Assembly: GCA_015488755.1 (NCBI GenBank)
Contig: WFNB01000097.1
Coordinates: 1-62,122 of the forward strand
Direction: 5' to 3'
DNA: 62,122 nucleotides
Origin: Gammaproteobacteria bacterium
GTDB lineage: Bacteria; Pseudomonadota; Gammaproteobacteria; GRL18
Made by a program: the position numbers and the translations under genes. The notes below the pieces were generated by a model. It did no database searches. It worked only from the letters and a program-made list of their open reading frames with translations, and had not been told where the DNA came from. Positions 36,605-44,628 of this stretch are shown here, piece after piece; within the stretch, counting starts at the first letter, position 1; each line of letters begins with the position of its first letter.

Positions 36605-38704
36605 TTAAGTAATTGCCTGAGTCAGAGTAAATGCCAGAAAAGACAGAACCCATGCAATGACTGTTGTAAAAACAAATAAATAACCCAGATATTTCCAACC
36701 CCCAGCCTCTCGCATAAAGACCATTGAGGCAGCCAAACAGGGTAAATAAATCATAACAAACACAATAAAGGAAATGCCCGAGGCCAAACTGACATTTGCT
36801 TGAATTTTTTCCACCAAACCTTCACTCTGTTCGGTATTATCTTCACCTAAACCATATAGAACCCCTAGCGTTGCAACAACGACTTCTTTAGCTGCCAAGC
36901 CTGTTTCTAGAGCAACAGCCATACGCCAATCATATCCTAATGGCGCAAAAAATGGTTCGCTTGCATGACCTATCATCCCCAAATAGCTATTTTCAAGTTT
37001 ATATAATGCTAATTCATTATTAAGTGCTTGTATCGCTTCATTATTACTGGCTTGTTCAATTTTAACTTGATAGTCTTGTTCCACTTCAGGTTGCTTAGGG
37101 TAATTACTGGCAAACCAGATCAATACGGACGCTAATAAGATAAAAGTACCCGCTTTTTTTAAGTACATCATGGCTTGAGCTGAAACGGTATGCCAAATCA
37201 GTTGTAATGAGGGTAAACGGTACTTTGGCATTTCCATAACAAAGGGTTCATCATCACCCTTAAATGCTGTCATTTTCAGCACTTTAGCAACTAAAATACC
37301 CAATAATGCCCCGCTGATATAAATTAAAAACAGAATATTACCGGCATGGTGCTCGGCAAAAAAAGCCCCCACAAAGAGTACATAAATAGGCAATCGTGCA
37401 CCACAACTCATAAAACCAATAATAAAGAGTGTCAATAGGCGATCACGATCATTTTTTAAGGTTCTAGCGGCCATATACGCCGGCACAGAACAGCCAAAAC
37501 CAGTGACCAAAGGAATAAATGATTTACCATGTAAGCCAAATTTATGGAAAAAACCATCCAAAAGAAAAGCCACTCGGCTCATATAACCTGTGGTTTCTAA
37601 TAGTGCAATACCTAAAAATAAAATAATAATATTGGGTAAAAATAAGACCACTGCCCCGACTCCCGCAATCGCACCATCAGCAATCACAGAAGAAAATTCT
37701 GAATCGCCTAAAAAAGATTTAGTCGCATCAATGAGCATAACAAAAAAAGCATCAATCCATTCCATAGGAATGCTACCAACTTCAAACGTTAACTGGAATA
37801 AACCCCACATTAAAAACAAGAAAATCGGCAGGCCAACAAACTGATGCATTAATAAGGCATCAATTTTATCCGTAAAACCGTGTTTAAGTTGTTTTTTAAA
37901 TTGCACTGTTTCAGCAACAGCACCCTTTGCTAGAGCTGCTTTTTCATCATTAAAAATATCATCTAAATCTTTGGTGTCATAATGTAAATAGAGATGCTGA
38001 AACCCCTCATTTACAATGGGCTGTAATTCAATCCAAATGGGTTCTTCTCGAAAGCGAAGATAGGCATTTCTATCTTCTCTAAGCAACTTAATTGCCAACG
38101 CCTTTAGACTGATTTTACACTGAACTTTTTTCTCTTTTAAAAAAGAAACAATGTGCTCAATCTCTTCTTCAAATACTTCACTAAACTGCAAATGAAAAGG
38201 GTTAGTTTTACGATTATAAGAGGCAATCATGGCATGAATAATGTCATCAATACCCGTTTTTTCAACAGCGGAGGTTTTAACGCATTCCACACCTAATAAC
38301 TTCCCTAATTGCTGCTCATCAATACAAACACCTTCTTTAATGGCTTCATCGGTCATATTTAGAGCAACAACTAATTTTTTATTAAGCGCTAGCAGTTCTG
38401 TAGTTAAATATAAGTTGCGTTCAATATTGGTTGAATCAACAACGTTTAGAATAAGATCATAGTCTGCATCATCTAAATAATTTTTAGTAACACGCTCTTC
38501 AATGGTGTAATCGGTTAATGAATAAGATCCGGGTAAGTCTGTTATTTCAAAATCATAGCCATCTCGACTAAAGCGCACCACTTCTTTTTTAACTGTGACA
38601 CCACTAAAATTACCTACCTTGAGACGAGCATTGCCCACAGAGTTAATCAGTGCACTTTTGCCTACATTGGGTTGTCCAACTAAAGCAATTTTAATCATAT
38701 GCAT
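36605..38704 (-). CDS. feoB: Ferrous iron transporter FeoB
   Basis: 699 residues, slightly short of the ~770 typical of enterobacteria but complete. The N-terminal G domain has GQPNVGKS (10-17, G1), DLPGSYSL (G3) and NMTDEA (G4). The membrane domain has GCSVPAYMAARTLKNDRDRLLTLFIIGFMSCGARLPIYVLF (Gate motif Cys residues) and the second Gate segment VYLPCLAASMVFMREAGGW. It imports Fe(II) under low oxygen. Its start overlaps feoA by 14 bp. Confidence 0.97.
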   Translation of the reverse strand: MHMIKIALVGQPNVGKSALINSVGNARLKVGNFSGVTVKKEVVRFSRDGYDFEITDLPGSYSLTDYTIEERVTKNYLDDADYDLILNVVDSTNIERNLYLTTELLALNKKLVVALNMTDEAIKEGVCIDEQQLGKLLGVECVKTSAVEKTGIDDIIHAMIASYNRKTNPFHLQFSEVFEEEIEHIVSFLKEKKVQCKISLKALAIKLLREDRNAYLRFREEPIWIELQPIVNEGFQHLYLHYDTKDLDDIFNDEKAALAKGAVAETVQFKKQLKHGFTDKIDALLMHQFVGLPIFLFLMWGLFQLTFEVGSIPMEWIDAFFVMLIDATKSFLGDSEFSSVIADGAIAGVGAVVLFLPNIIILFLGIALLETTGYMSRVAFLLDGFFHKFGLHGKSFIPLVTGFGCSVPAYMAARTLKNDRDRLLTLFIIGFMSCGARLPIYVLFVGAFFAEHHAGNILFLIYISGALLGILVAKVLKMTAFKGDDEPFVMEMPKYRLPSLQLIWHTVSAQAMMYLKKAGTFILLASVLIWFASNYPKQPEVEQDYQVKIEQASNNEAIQALNNELALYKLENSYLGMIGHASEPFFAPLGYDWRMAVALETGLAAKEVVVATLGVLYGLGEDNTEQSEGLVEKIQANVSLASGISFIVFVMIYLPCLAASMVFMREAGGWKYLGYLFVFTTVIAWVLSFLAFTLTQAIT

Positions 38705-38978
38705 TAGACTCTAAGTTTGTGGCTTCTTGGGGAGATGCTTTGTCCATAGTCTCTAAAATAGGCTTTATTGCAATTTTTTCTGCTTCTGAGGCACGCAAAG
38801 CAATACGGGTATTATTGATCCGTACTTCAAGTGTCTTTTTAGCTAAGGAATGGCCTTCTATATATATCTGAGCACCTTTTACCAAGCCAAATGAATTAAA
38901 TCGATTTTTTAATTCTTTGTTGGCTTCAACAATAACAACAATAGCTGATTGCCCCTTCTCAAGCTGATTAAGTTTCAT
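38691..38978 (-). CDS. feoA: Ferrous iron transport protein FeoA
   Basis: 95 residues with an SH3-like FeoA core: LNQLEKGQSAIVVIVEANKELKNRFNSFGLVKGAQIYIEG and LEVRINNTRIALRASEAEKIAIKPI, then an extra 15-residue acidic tail. It modulates FeoB. It is the first gene of the feoAB unit; no confident Fur or FNR box was found directly before it. Confidence 0.93.
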   Translation of the reverse strand: MKLNQLEKGQSAIVVIVEANKELKNRFNSFGLVKGAQIYIEGHSLAKKTLEVRINNTRIALRASEAEKIAIKPILETMDKASPQEATNLESNAYD

Positions 38979-39219
38979 TCTGATCTCATATTACTCAAAA
39001 GGTGGTTATAAATTTTTTAATGGTTAACATCTGTTATATTAAAAACAAGTGCTATTGTAAATGATATTAATTACTATTCACATGATTATAATCAAGTCTA
39101 CATATTTTATCTTAGATAATCCTAATAGAAGCTCAACTATCTATAATAAAATAAGGCATTTAAAAATAAAAAGCCCAAAACAGAAACTGCTTCAGCTTTT
39201 TACTCGAGTTATAATAAAA

Positions 39220-39254
39220 CTAAATAAATCAGTTGAACCTACTGATTTATTTAG
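39220..39254. promoter_or_regulatory. 14-bp inverted repeat (hairpin)
   Basis: CTAAATAAATCAGT at 39220-39233 and its perfect complement ACTGATTTATTTAG at 39241-39254, with a 7-nt loop TGAACCT. AT-rich and without a T-run. It may be a protein-binding palindrome or a weak terminator. Confidence 0.6.
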
Positions 39255-39320
39255 GATTAAAGAAGCCAAGAGTTAATTTTCTCTTTATAAAGCCTGCTTT
39301 TGACAAAAATAATGACAATT

Positions 39321-39356
39321 AATTCCCATGTATACCATAGGATATACATGGGAATT
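39321..39356. promoter_or_regulatory. 14-bp inverted repeat upstream of nirS FNR box
   Basis: Left arm AATTCCCATGTATA (39321-39334), right arm TATACATGGGAATT (39343-39356), loop CCATAGGA. It ends 9 bp before the FNR-type box. The size and place fit an operator for a second regulator of nirS; a terminator is less likely because no T-run follows on either strand. Confidence 0.6.
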
Positions 39357-39365
39357 CATATACCC

Positions 39366-39379
39366 TTGATGTAAATCAA
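39366..39379 (+). promoter_or_regulatory. FNR/DNR-type box upstream of nirS
   Basis: TTGATGTAAATCAA is a perfect TTGAT-N4-ATCAA match, ~197 bp before the nirS start. Crp/Fnr-family regulators (FNR, ANR, DNR) bind this site and activate denitrification genes when oxygen is low and nitrogen oxides are present. Confidence 0.8.
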
Positions 39380-39575
39380 AGAGCTTAGGTATAAAAAAGT
39401 TTAAAAATGATACACACTACAGGGTATATACACAGTTTATTAGTCTTATTTATTATATCAATAGGGATTGTATGATTTATTTCAGCCCTATTAATGGATA
39501 AGAGATATTTTTAGACTGATAATTTGCTCAGGAACTTGTTTTTCAGTTATATAAATCTTTGGAGAATCAAAAAAC

Positions 39576-41231
39576 ATGAATCAATTAACAAACAAATGTA
39601 AAACGCGAGGCGTTGCACGAATGGTCTTTCAAACGACCAAGCTTGGTCTAGCGATTGCCATATCACTAGGAAGCATGTCAGCATTTGCTGATGACTACAG
39701 TAAAATTAAAGCCGCTGATAAGGTGAACGGTCGTTCAATTGTTGAATTTGTCAGTTCTGAGTGTGGTGGTTGTCACAACCCTAAACTAACCGGCGCAACG
39801 GGTCCAAATATTACTATGGAGCGTTTGCAACATGGTCTTAAAGGCAAAGCAGCTAAAAAAGCAGGACGTTTTACTTATCCTTTAGACGAAAAATCCGTAT
39901 TCTACACAATCAAATCGGGTCGTTCAGGCACAGCTATGCCAGCTTGGGGAACATCGTCTAACCCCATTGGTAAACCTCTAACTGAAGGGGAAATGAAAGC
40001 CATTGCCAAGCATGTTTATAATGAGCCACAACCCAAAGATTTTCATTGGAGTATGGCTGATATGATGAAAACTTTACAAGATGTAAAGGATTCAGAAAAC
40101 GGCAAAGTTACCCCAGCTAAAAATGTAGATGATTTATTGTTTGTCACAGAACGTGAAAACTTCAGTGTCGCCGTCATCAATAGCAAAACACAGGCAGTCG
40201 TTGCACATCTTCCTGCTGGCGCGCGTGCTCATGGTTATACGTTCAGTCCTGATGGTAAATTTGCTTACAATCTAGGTCGTGACGGTTGGTTATATCAATA
40301 TGATCTACATACTTTAAAAGCCACTAAAAAAGTACGTCTTGGTCTGGATGCACGTGGTATCGCTGTTTCAGATAACGGTAAATACCTGCTAACAGGTATG
40401 TATATTCCAACTCAGGCAGTTGTTGTGGATGCCATTACTCTTAAACCACTTAAATTAATTGACACTCACCACGTGAAAGATCCAGATGGTGATTTTGTTG
40501 ATTCTCGCATCTGTTCTGTAAATGATGTTGATCCCAATAAAGTCGGTCCTTACTTCTTGATGGCTCTAAAAGAAGGTGGTCAAGTGTGGCGTATTGACTG
40601 GAGCAAACCAGACTTTCCAGTCACTAAAGTCGCTAATGTCGGTAAAATTCTGCATGATGGCTTCCTGAAACCTGACAACAAGACTTTCTATCTGGCTTCT
40701 CAATCTTCTAACTGGGTTGCTGCCATTGATGTAAAAAGCATGAAAATCATCAAGAAGATAAAAACAGGTGTCAAACCTCATCCAGGTGAAGGCGCAATCT
40801 GGGAATCTAAAGATGGTCACGAATATGCAGCCACGCCACACATTGGTGAAGGTAAGACCTCTATCTGGGATACAACCACTAATGAGATTGTGGGTACTGT
40901 GAAGAGTGAAGCTCCAGGACTCTTTATCCGTGCGGCTGAAAATATGGATTACGTCTGGTTTGACAGCATCTTCCCACCTAAGCCTAGTGAAATTACTGTG
41001 TTTGAGAAAAACCCTCCATTTAAGGTGGTTAAACACATCAATGATGGTACTTTGACTGTACATCCAGAACCTGATACTGACGGTAAGTTTGTTTACATAT
41101 CTGACTGGAAAGAAAATGTGGTTCGTGTTTATGACGATTCAAGTCTAAAACTGGTTAAAACCATTAAAGATGTTAAAACACCAACTGGTATCTTTGCTGT
41201 TCACCGTCGTCATGAGACAGGTGGTCACTAA
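39576..41231 (+). CDS. nirS: Cytochrome cd1 nitrite reductase
   Basis: 551 residues with an unusually long signal peptide (cleavage near A38, SAFA). The cytochrome c domain has C63-G-G-C-H67 (SECGGCH) and a candidate distal Met in MPAWG (residue 121). The eight-bladed d1 propeller (from ~185) carries both catalytic His candidates: H360 in ILHDG and H402 in PHPGEG. It reduces nitrite to NO in the periplasm. NirN also joins cytochrome c to a d1 propeller, but from recall it lacks the LHDG motif, so NirS is preferred. AGGAGAATC..ATG-type context supports the start. Confidence 0.88.
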   Translation: MNQLTNKCKTRGVARMVFQTTKLGLAIAISLGSMSAFADDYSKIKAADKVNGRSIVEFVSSECGGCHNPKLTGATGPNITMERLQHGLKGKAAKKAGRFTYPLDEKSVFYTIKSGRSGTAMPAWGTSSNPIGKPLTEGEMKAIAKHVYNEPQPKDFHWSMADMMKTLQDVKDSENGKVTPAKNVDDLLFVTERENFSVAVINSKTQAVVAHLPAGARAHGYTFSPDGKFAYNLGRDGWLYQYDLHTLKATKKVRLGLDARGIAVSDNGKYLLTGMYIPTQAVVVDAITLKPLKLIDTHHVKDPDGDFVDSRICSVNDVDPNKVGPYFLMALKEGGQVWRIDWSKPDFPVTKVANVGKILHDGFLKPDNKTFYLASQSSNWVAAIDVKSMKIIKKIKTGVKPHPGEGAIWESKDGHEYAATPHIGEGKTSIWDTTTNEIVGTVKSEAPGLFIRAAENMDYVWFDSIFPPKPSEITVFEKNPPFKVVKHINDGTLTVHPEPDTDGKFVYISDWKENVVRVYDDSSLKLVKTIKDVKTPTGIFAVHRRHETGGH

Positions 41232-41312
41232 AACTCCGAGTGTAGCAGTAGAATGTGGCTGATAATTTCCCAGCCACCTTTTTAAAACAGTCTGTAGAGG
41301 CTGTTCTCCACT

Positions 41313-41357
41313 AATCACCCGTAATGGTCTATGTTCTATAGACCATTACGGGTGATT
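41313..41357. terminator. 20-bp perfect hairpin between nirS and nirC
   Basis: AATCACCCGTAATGGTCTAT at 41313-41332 pairs perfectly with 41338-41357; the loop is GTTCT. A T-rich stretch (CTCTTTTTTT) begins ~20 bp later, so it is not a textbook terminator for nirS. It could act as a partial terminator or 3' stabiliser, letting nirS transcript outnumber downstream genes. Confidence 0.75.
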
Positions 41358-41417
41358 GACTCATTTGGATCACTCTTTTTTTCAGATTTTTTCACAATGT
41401 TATAGTTATTTTTTAAT

Positions 41418-41431
41418 TTGATCTATATCAT
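41418..41431 (+). promoter_or_regulatory. FNR/DNR-like box upstream of nirC
   Basis: TTGATCTATATCAT matches TTGAT-N4-ATCAA at nine of ten defined positions, ~82 bp before the chosen nirC start. With the hairpin just upstream, it suggests nirC-nirF-nirD have their own oxygen-regulated promoter. Confidence 0.6.
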
Positions 41432-41512
41432 AGTGCTTATCTAAAATGTTAGATACTGTTGCACTTGAACAGGTTTATAATTTATCCAGATTTAGCTAAC
41501 AAGCAGTACTTA

Positions 41513-41911
41513 ATGCCAAAAATAAAACAGCAGCTTATGCAAACCACATTGAGAACATTATCTCTGTCCTTTGTCATCATACTGATCCTTATGGCGTCGC
41601 CTGTGCTATCAAAAGATCAGGATACCAATCTCCCAGCTTCATTACCCAGTCTTGAACGTCAAAAAGAATTAACCTATTTGGTGCAACAAGATTGTGGTGC
41701 TTGTCATGGCATGACCCTAAAAGGTGGTTTAGGACCCAATTTATTACCAGAGAGAGTATCCATTTTACCGACACAATATCTTATTGACGTAATCACCAAT
41801 GGCCGTCAAGAGACACCAATGCCTCCTTGGGGACCACTATTAACACAGCAAGAAATAAAGTGGATTGCCGAGCAACTACAACTTGGGCATCTTGCTCAAA
41901 AAAGACACTAA
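41513..41911 (+). CDS. nirC: NirC-type c-type cytochrome (c55X)
   Basis: Start taken at ATG 41513 (132 residues); the frame is open from TTG 41459. A signal peptide (TLRTLSLSFVIILILMASPVLS) is followed by one small heme c domain, QQDCGACHGM, with a candidate distal Met in MPPWGPLLT. The surrounding pattern (LKGGLGPNLLPERV, DVITNGRQETPMPPWG) closely matches the heme c domain of NirS/NirN relatives, as expected for NirC. It donates electrons to NirS or supports d1 maturation. It lies between nirS and nirF, as in known nir clusters. Confidence 0.85.
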   Translation: MPKIKQQLMQTTLRTLSLSFVIILILMASPVLSKDQDTNLPASLPSLERQKELTYLVQQDCGACHGMTLKGGLGPNLLPERVSILPTQYLIDVITNGRQETPMPPWGPLLTQQEIKWIAEQLQLGHLAQKRH

Positions 41912-41926
41912 ACTTGAGTCCTATAA

Positions 41927-43189
41927 ATGCTAAATGCTAATACCTTACAAAACCATTGCCCACTCTTTTTACCAAAGGGTCTGCACAAAATAAAACCAAG
42001 CTTTTGGCTATTCGTTTTATTTTTACTCATATTACCCAGTCTACCGGCCTTTTCATCATGCAAAATGCCAAGCCCATTGGCTACTGGTGATTTAGGCGTT
42101 GTCATTGAACGTAGAGATGGTTCTGTCTTGATCATTAATAATAGTTCCCTTTCTGTATTATGCCGTGTTGAGGGACTAGGTGATTTATCCCATGCTTCTG
42201 TTGTTTTCTCCAGAGATGAACGCTATGCCTTTGTTTTTGGTCGTGATGGTGGTTTAACTAAAATTGATTTGTTAAAAGGCAAAATAGCTAAACGAGTCAT
42301 GCAATCAGGCAATTCTATTGGTGGTGCTATTTCTCAGGATGGTCGTTATATTGCTGTATCAAATTATGTACCTGGGGGAGTTAACATTTTTAATGTCGCT
42401 GATCTTTCCTTAGTCGCTAAAATTCCAGCAACTTATGGTCATGATAATCAGAGATCAAAAACCGTTGGTTTAGTTGATGCACCAGGCAATCAATTTATTT
42501 ATAGCCTCTACAATGGTAATCAAATCTGGCAGGTGCCGATGGATGCAAAAAACAACAAACCCAAAGCAGATATAAAGAAATATTCTATTGGTAAAGCACC
42601 TTATGATGGTCTTATCAGCTCTAATGGCCGTTATTATATTGCCGGCTTATTTGGCGAAGATGGACTGGATCTATTGGACTTATGGCATCCAGAAAGAGGT
42701 GTACAAAGAATTCTTAGTCATTATGGTAAAGGCCAAAAAAAACTCCCTGTCTATAAAATGCCTCATTTAGAGGGCTGGGCTATTGCTGGCAACCATGCTT
42801 TTCTTCCAGCGGTAGGTTTACATGAAGTGCTGGTTGTTGACACTAATACTTGGCAAGAAATCAAACGTATTAAAGTCCATAGCCAGCCAGTATTTGCTAT
42901 GGCAAGCCCTGATGACCGCCAGATTTGGGTTAACTTTGCTTACCCTGATAATAATACCTTACAAGTGATTGATACTGAATCATTTAAAATAATTAAACAA
43001 TTTCAACCGGGCAAAGGCATTTTACACATGGAGTTTACGCCAAGAAGCGAGCAAGTTTGGGTTTCCGTTCGAGATAATGATGAAATTATTGTCTACGACA
43101 CACAAACCCTTGAAGAAGTGAAGCACATACCTGCAAGAAAACCCAGTGGTATCTTTTTTACCTCTCGAGCCCACCGCATTGGTTTATAG
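41927..43189 (+). CDS. nirF: Heme d1 biosynthesis protein NirF
   Basis: 420 residues with an N-terminal hydrophobic segment (FWLFVLFLLILPSLPAFSSC) that could be a signal peptide or lipobox (FSSC). It is one d1-type propeller without a heme c domain, with typical NirF segments: SIGGAISQDGRYIAVSNYVPGGVNI, LEGWAIAGNHAFLPAVGLHEVLVVDT, GKGILHMEFTPRSEQVWVSVRDNDEI, ARKPSGIF. NirF acts on heme d1 precursors in the periplasm. It lies 15 bp after nirC. The start may be slightly downstream of the first ATG. Confidence 0.92.
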   Translation: MLNANTLQNHCPLFLPKGLHKIKPSFWLFVLFLLILPSLPAFSSCKMPSPLATGDLGVVIERRDGSVLIINNSSLSVLCRVEGLGDLSHASVVFSRDERYAFVFGRDGGLTKIDLLKGKIAKRVMQSGNSIGGAISQDGRYIAVSNYVPGGVNIFNVADLSLVAKIPATYGHDNQRSKTVGLVDAPGNQFIYSLYNGNQIWQVPMDAKNNKPKADIKKYSIGKAPYDGLISSNGRYYIAGLFGEDGLDLLDLWHPERGVQRILSHYGKGQKKLPVYKMPHLEGWAIAGNHAFLPAVGLHEVLVVDTNTWQEIKRIKVHSQPVFAMASPDDRQIWVNFAYPDNNTLQVIDTESFKIIKQFQPGKGILHMEFTPRSEQVWVSVRDNDEIIVYDTQTLEEVKHIPARKPSGIFFTSRAHRIGL

Positions 43190-43200
43190 CGGGTCGTAAA

Positions 43201-43218
43201 TGCTTTATCGATAAAGCA
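43201..43218. promoter_or_regulatory. 18-bp perfect palindrome between nirF and nirD
   Basis: TGCTTTATCGATAAAGCA is a complete 18-bp palindrome, 11 bp after the nirF stop and 21 bp before the nirD start. As RNA it cannot form a stable loop larger than four bases without losing the centre, so a DNA-binding site is at least as likely as a processing hairpin. Confidence 0.6.
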
Positions 43219-43239
43219 ACCAAGGATCACTTATTAATA

Positions 43240-43704
43240 ATGCTTACAGAACTTGAAAAACAACTGCTCAATGATTTTCAGCATGGTATGCCATTAGTAT
43301 CAGAGCCCTATGCTGAAATCGCCAGCGAACTGAACCAGAAAGGATTTAACGTGACCGAACATGATATTATTGATTGTTTGGCAACCTTAAAAGAAAAAGG
43401 CATGATCAGTCGTGTAGGTCCCGTATTTAAACCTAAAAGTGTTGGCGGTAGCACCCTGGCTGCACTTGCTGTACCTAAGGAGCGAATGGAACAAGTTGCT
43501 CAGATTATCAATCGCTTTTCACAAGTAAATCATAATTATGAACGGGAGCATCAATTTAATTTGTGGTTTGTCGTCACAGCCAGTTCACAGGATGAAGTGC
43601 TACAGGTTTTAAGTGAGATTGAAGCAAAAACAGGTTTAAAAGTTCTGAATTTGCCAATGGAAGAAGATTATCATATTGATTTGGGATTTCCACTCTGGTG
43701 CTAG
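43240..43704 (+). CDS. nirD: Siroheme decarboxylase subunit NirD
   Basis: 154 residues of the AsnC/Lrp-like siroheme decarboxylase family (AhbA/B, NirDLGH). The winged-helix start (LEKQLLNDFQHGMPLVSEPYAEIASEL) is followed by a RAM-like domain with the 'NYERE' type signature (VNHNYEREHQFNLWFVVTA) and ending KVLNLPMEEDYHIDLGF. NirD and NirG are of this 'NYERxH' type and NirL/NirH of the 'CYxRPR' type; this is the first of two here. It removes acetate side chains of siroheme en route to heme d1. Confidence 0.85.
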   Translation: MLTELEKQLLNDFQHGMPLVSEPYAEIASELNQKGFNVTEHDIIDCLATLKEKGMISRVGPVFKPKSVGGSTLAALAVPKERMEQVAQIINRFSQVNHNYEREHQFNLWFVVTASSQDEVLQVLSEIEAKTGLKVLNLPMEEDYHIDLGFPLWC

Positions 43705-43842
43705 GATATTGCCAATAGTCCCGATAAAGGGGCTCATATTTAACTCATAATATAGCCAAACTTATCTGTTTTATTATTTAATAATCTCCAAAATAGGTCT
43801 ACCTACTGATAAAAACCGACAAGCCTAAACAGTACAGATTAC

Positions 43843-44427
43843 CTATTTGAGTGGCTTTGACAAACTGAATGCTCCACGTAAGTCATTGACCTTAAAACCA
43901 ACCGCTCGGTCAAAGGGATAAAGACTATCTAGTTGTGATGCAACTTTTGATTTGATATTTGAGCCATGGCATCGAAGACAAACTTTTTGAGTAGGAATTG
44001 CTTTCATATAACGAAACGCCCTACTACCATCTTTTTTTATTACAACGTCACTAAATTCCATTTTATCAAAATCTATGCCCTTCTTATTCATGCGTTCAAA
44101 CTGTTGTAAAACCGCATTTTCCCATTTATCAGGGGCATCTTCCAAAGAACGAACCTTTAAACTGGTTCGACGCACCACCCAACCAGAGGAATGACTGATG
44201 TCATCAGTAACATCGGGTGCTTTCAGATGACAACTTTCAATTGCCAAAACAGTCCCTTTTTCCTTAAGTGCTGATTTTAATTCATGCTTTAATGATTGAG
44301 CATACTGCTTTACGATGTTTCGGGCTTCATTTATCGTATCTTGGTTGCCCTTTGCAAATAGAGCTGATGAGTAAACAGGCAGGGATAAGCCAACCAATAA
44401 AGCTAATAATTGCTTTTTATTCATCAT
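43843..44427 (-). CDS. DUF3365 (Tll0287-like) heme protein
   Basis: 194 residues. A signal peptide (LLALLVGLSLPVYSSALFA) precedes a DUF3365 domain with AIESCHLKAPDVTDDISHSSGWVVRRTSLKVRS and the covalent heme motif VCLRCHG. DUF3365 heme proteins are periplasmic redox or gas (NO/O2) sensor-like domains, and stand-alone forms occur near c-type cytochromes. It lies antisense between nirD and nirL, and its start faces the FNR box at 44528-44541, so it is likely induced with the nir genes. Confidence 0.85.
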   Translation of the reverse strand: MMNKKQLLALLVGLSLPVYSSALFAKGNQDTINEARNIVKQYAQSLKHELKSALKEKGTVLAIESCHLKAPDVTDDISHSSGWVVRRTSLKVRSLEDAPDKWENAVLQQFERMNKKGIDFDKMEFSDVVIKKDGSRAFRYMKAIPTQKVCLRCHGSNIKSKVASQLDSLYPFDRAVGFKVNDLRGAFSLSKPLK

Positions 44428-44527
44428 AAATTTTCCTCTTCATTAATCAGTTTGTTACTCATACTACCAGATTCACTGCCAAAATAGAAAAACGTATCTC
44501 CTTATGTCACAAAAAGGATTGACAGAT

Positions 44528-44541
44528 TTGATCTAAATCAA
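44528..44541. promoter_or_regulatory. FNR/DNR-type box between DUF3365 gene and nirL
   Basis: TTGATCTAAATCAA is a perfect TTGAT-N4-ATCAA site, ~87 bp before nirL (plus strand) and ~100 bp before the DUF3365 gene (minus strand). It can serve both divergent promoters. Confidence 0.8.
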
Positions 44542-44628
44542 AGCAGTTCCTCCCTAGTTTATATACATTGGTATCAAGGGCCTAGTAAAGAATAAATTTC
44601 CAAGCCCCTAACTAACAGGGATTTTGAA

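Larger units (their letters stand above)
38979..39575. promoter_or_regulatory. feoA-nirS divergent intergenic region
   Basis: 597 bp without a convincing gene. A 71-codon frame at 39061-39276 is judged spurious because a 14-bp perfect hairpin (39220-39254) lies inside it and it has no ribosome site. The region also holds a second inverted repeat at 39321-39356 and a perfect FNR-type box at 39366-39379. The feoA promoter must lie near 38980-39060. It therefore carries control sites for both iron uptake and denitrification. Confidence 0.75.

Noticed and set aside
39061-39276. 71-codon open frame upstream of nirS
   Set aside because: No ribosome site, odd Ile/Lys-rich composition, and a perfect 14-bp hairpin lies within it. 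Read as non-coding.
39576-41231. NirN instead of NirS
   Set aside because: Both d1 catalytic His contexts (LHDG and PHPG) are present and the gene leads the cluster with an FNR box, which fits NirS better.
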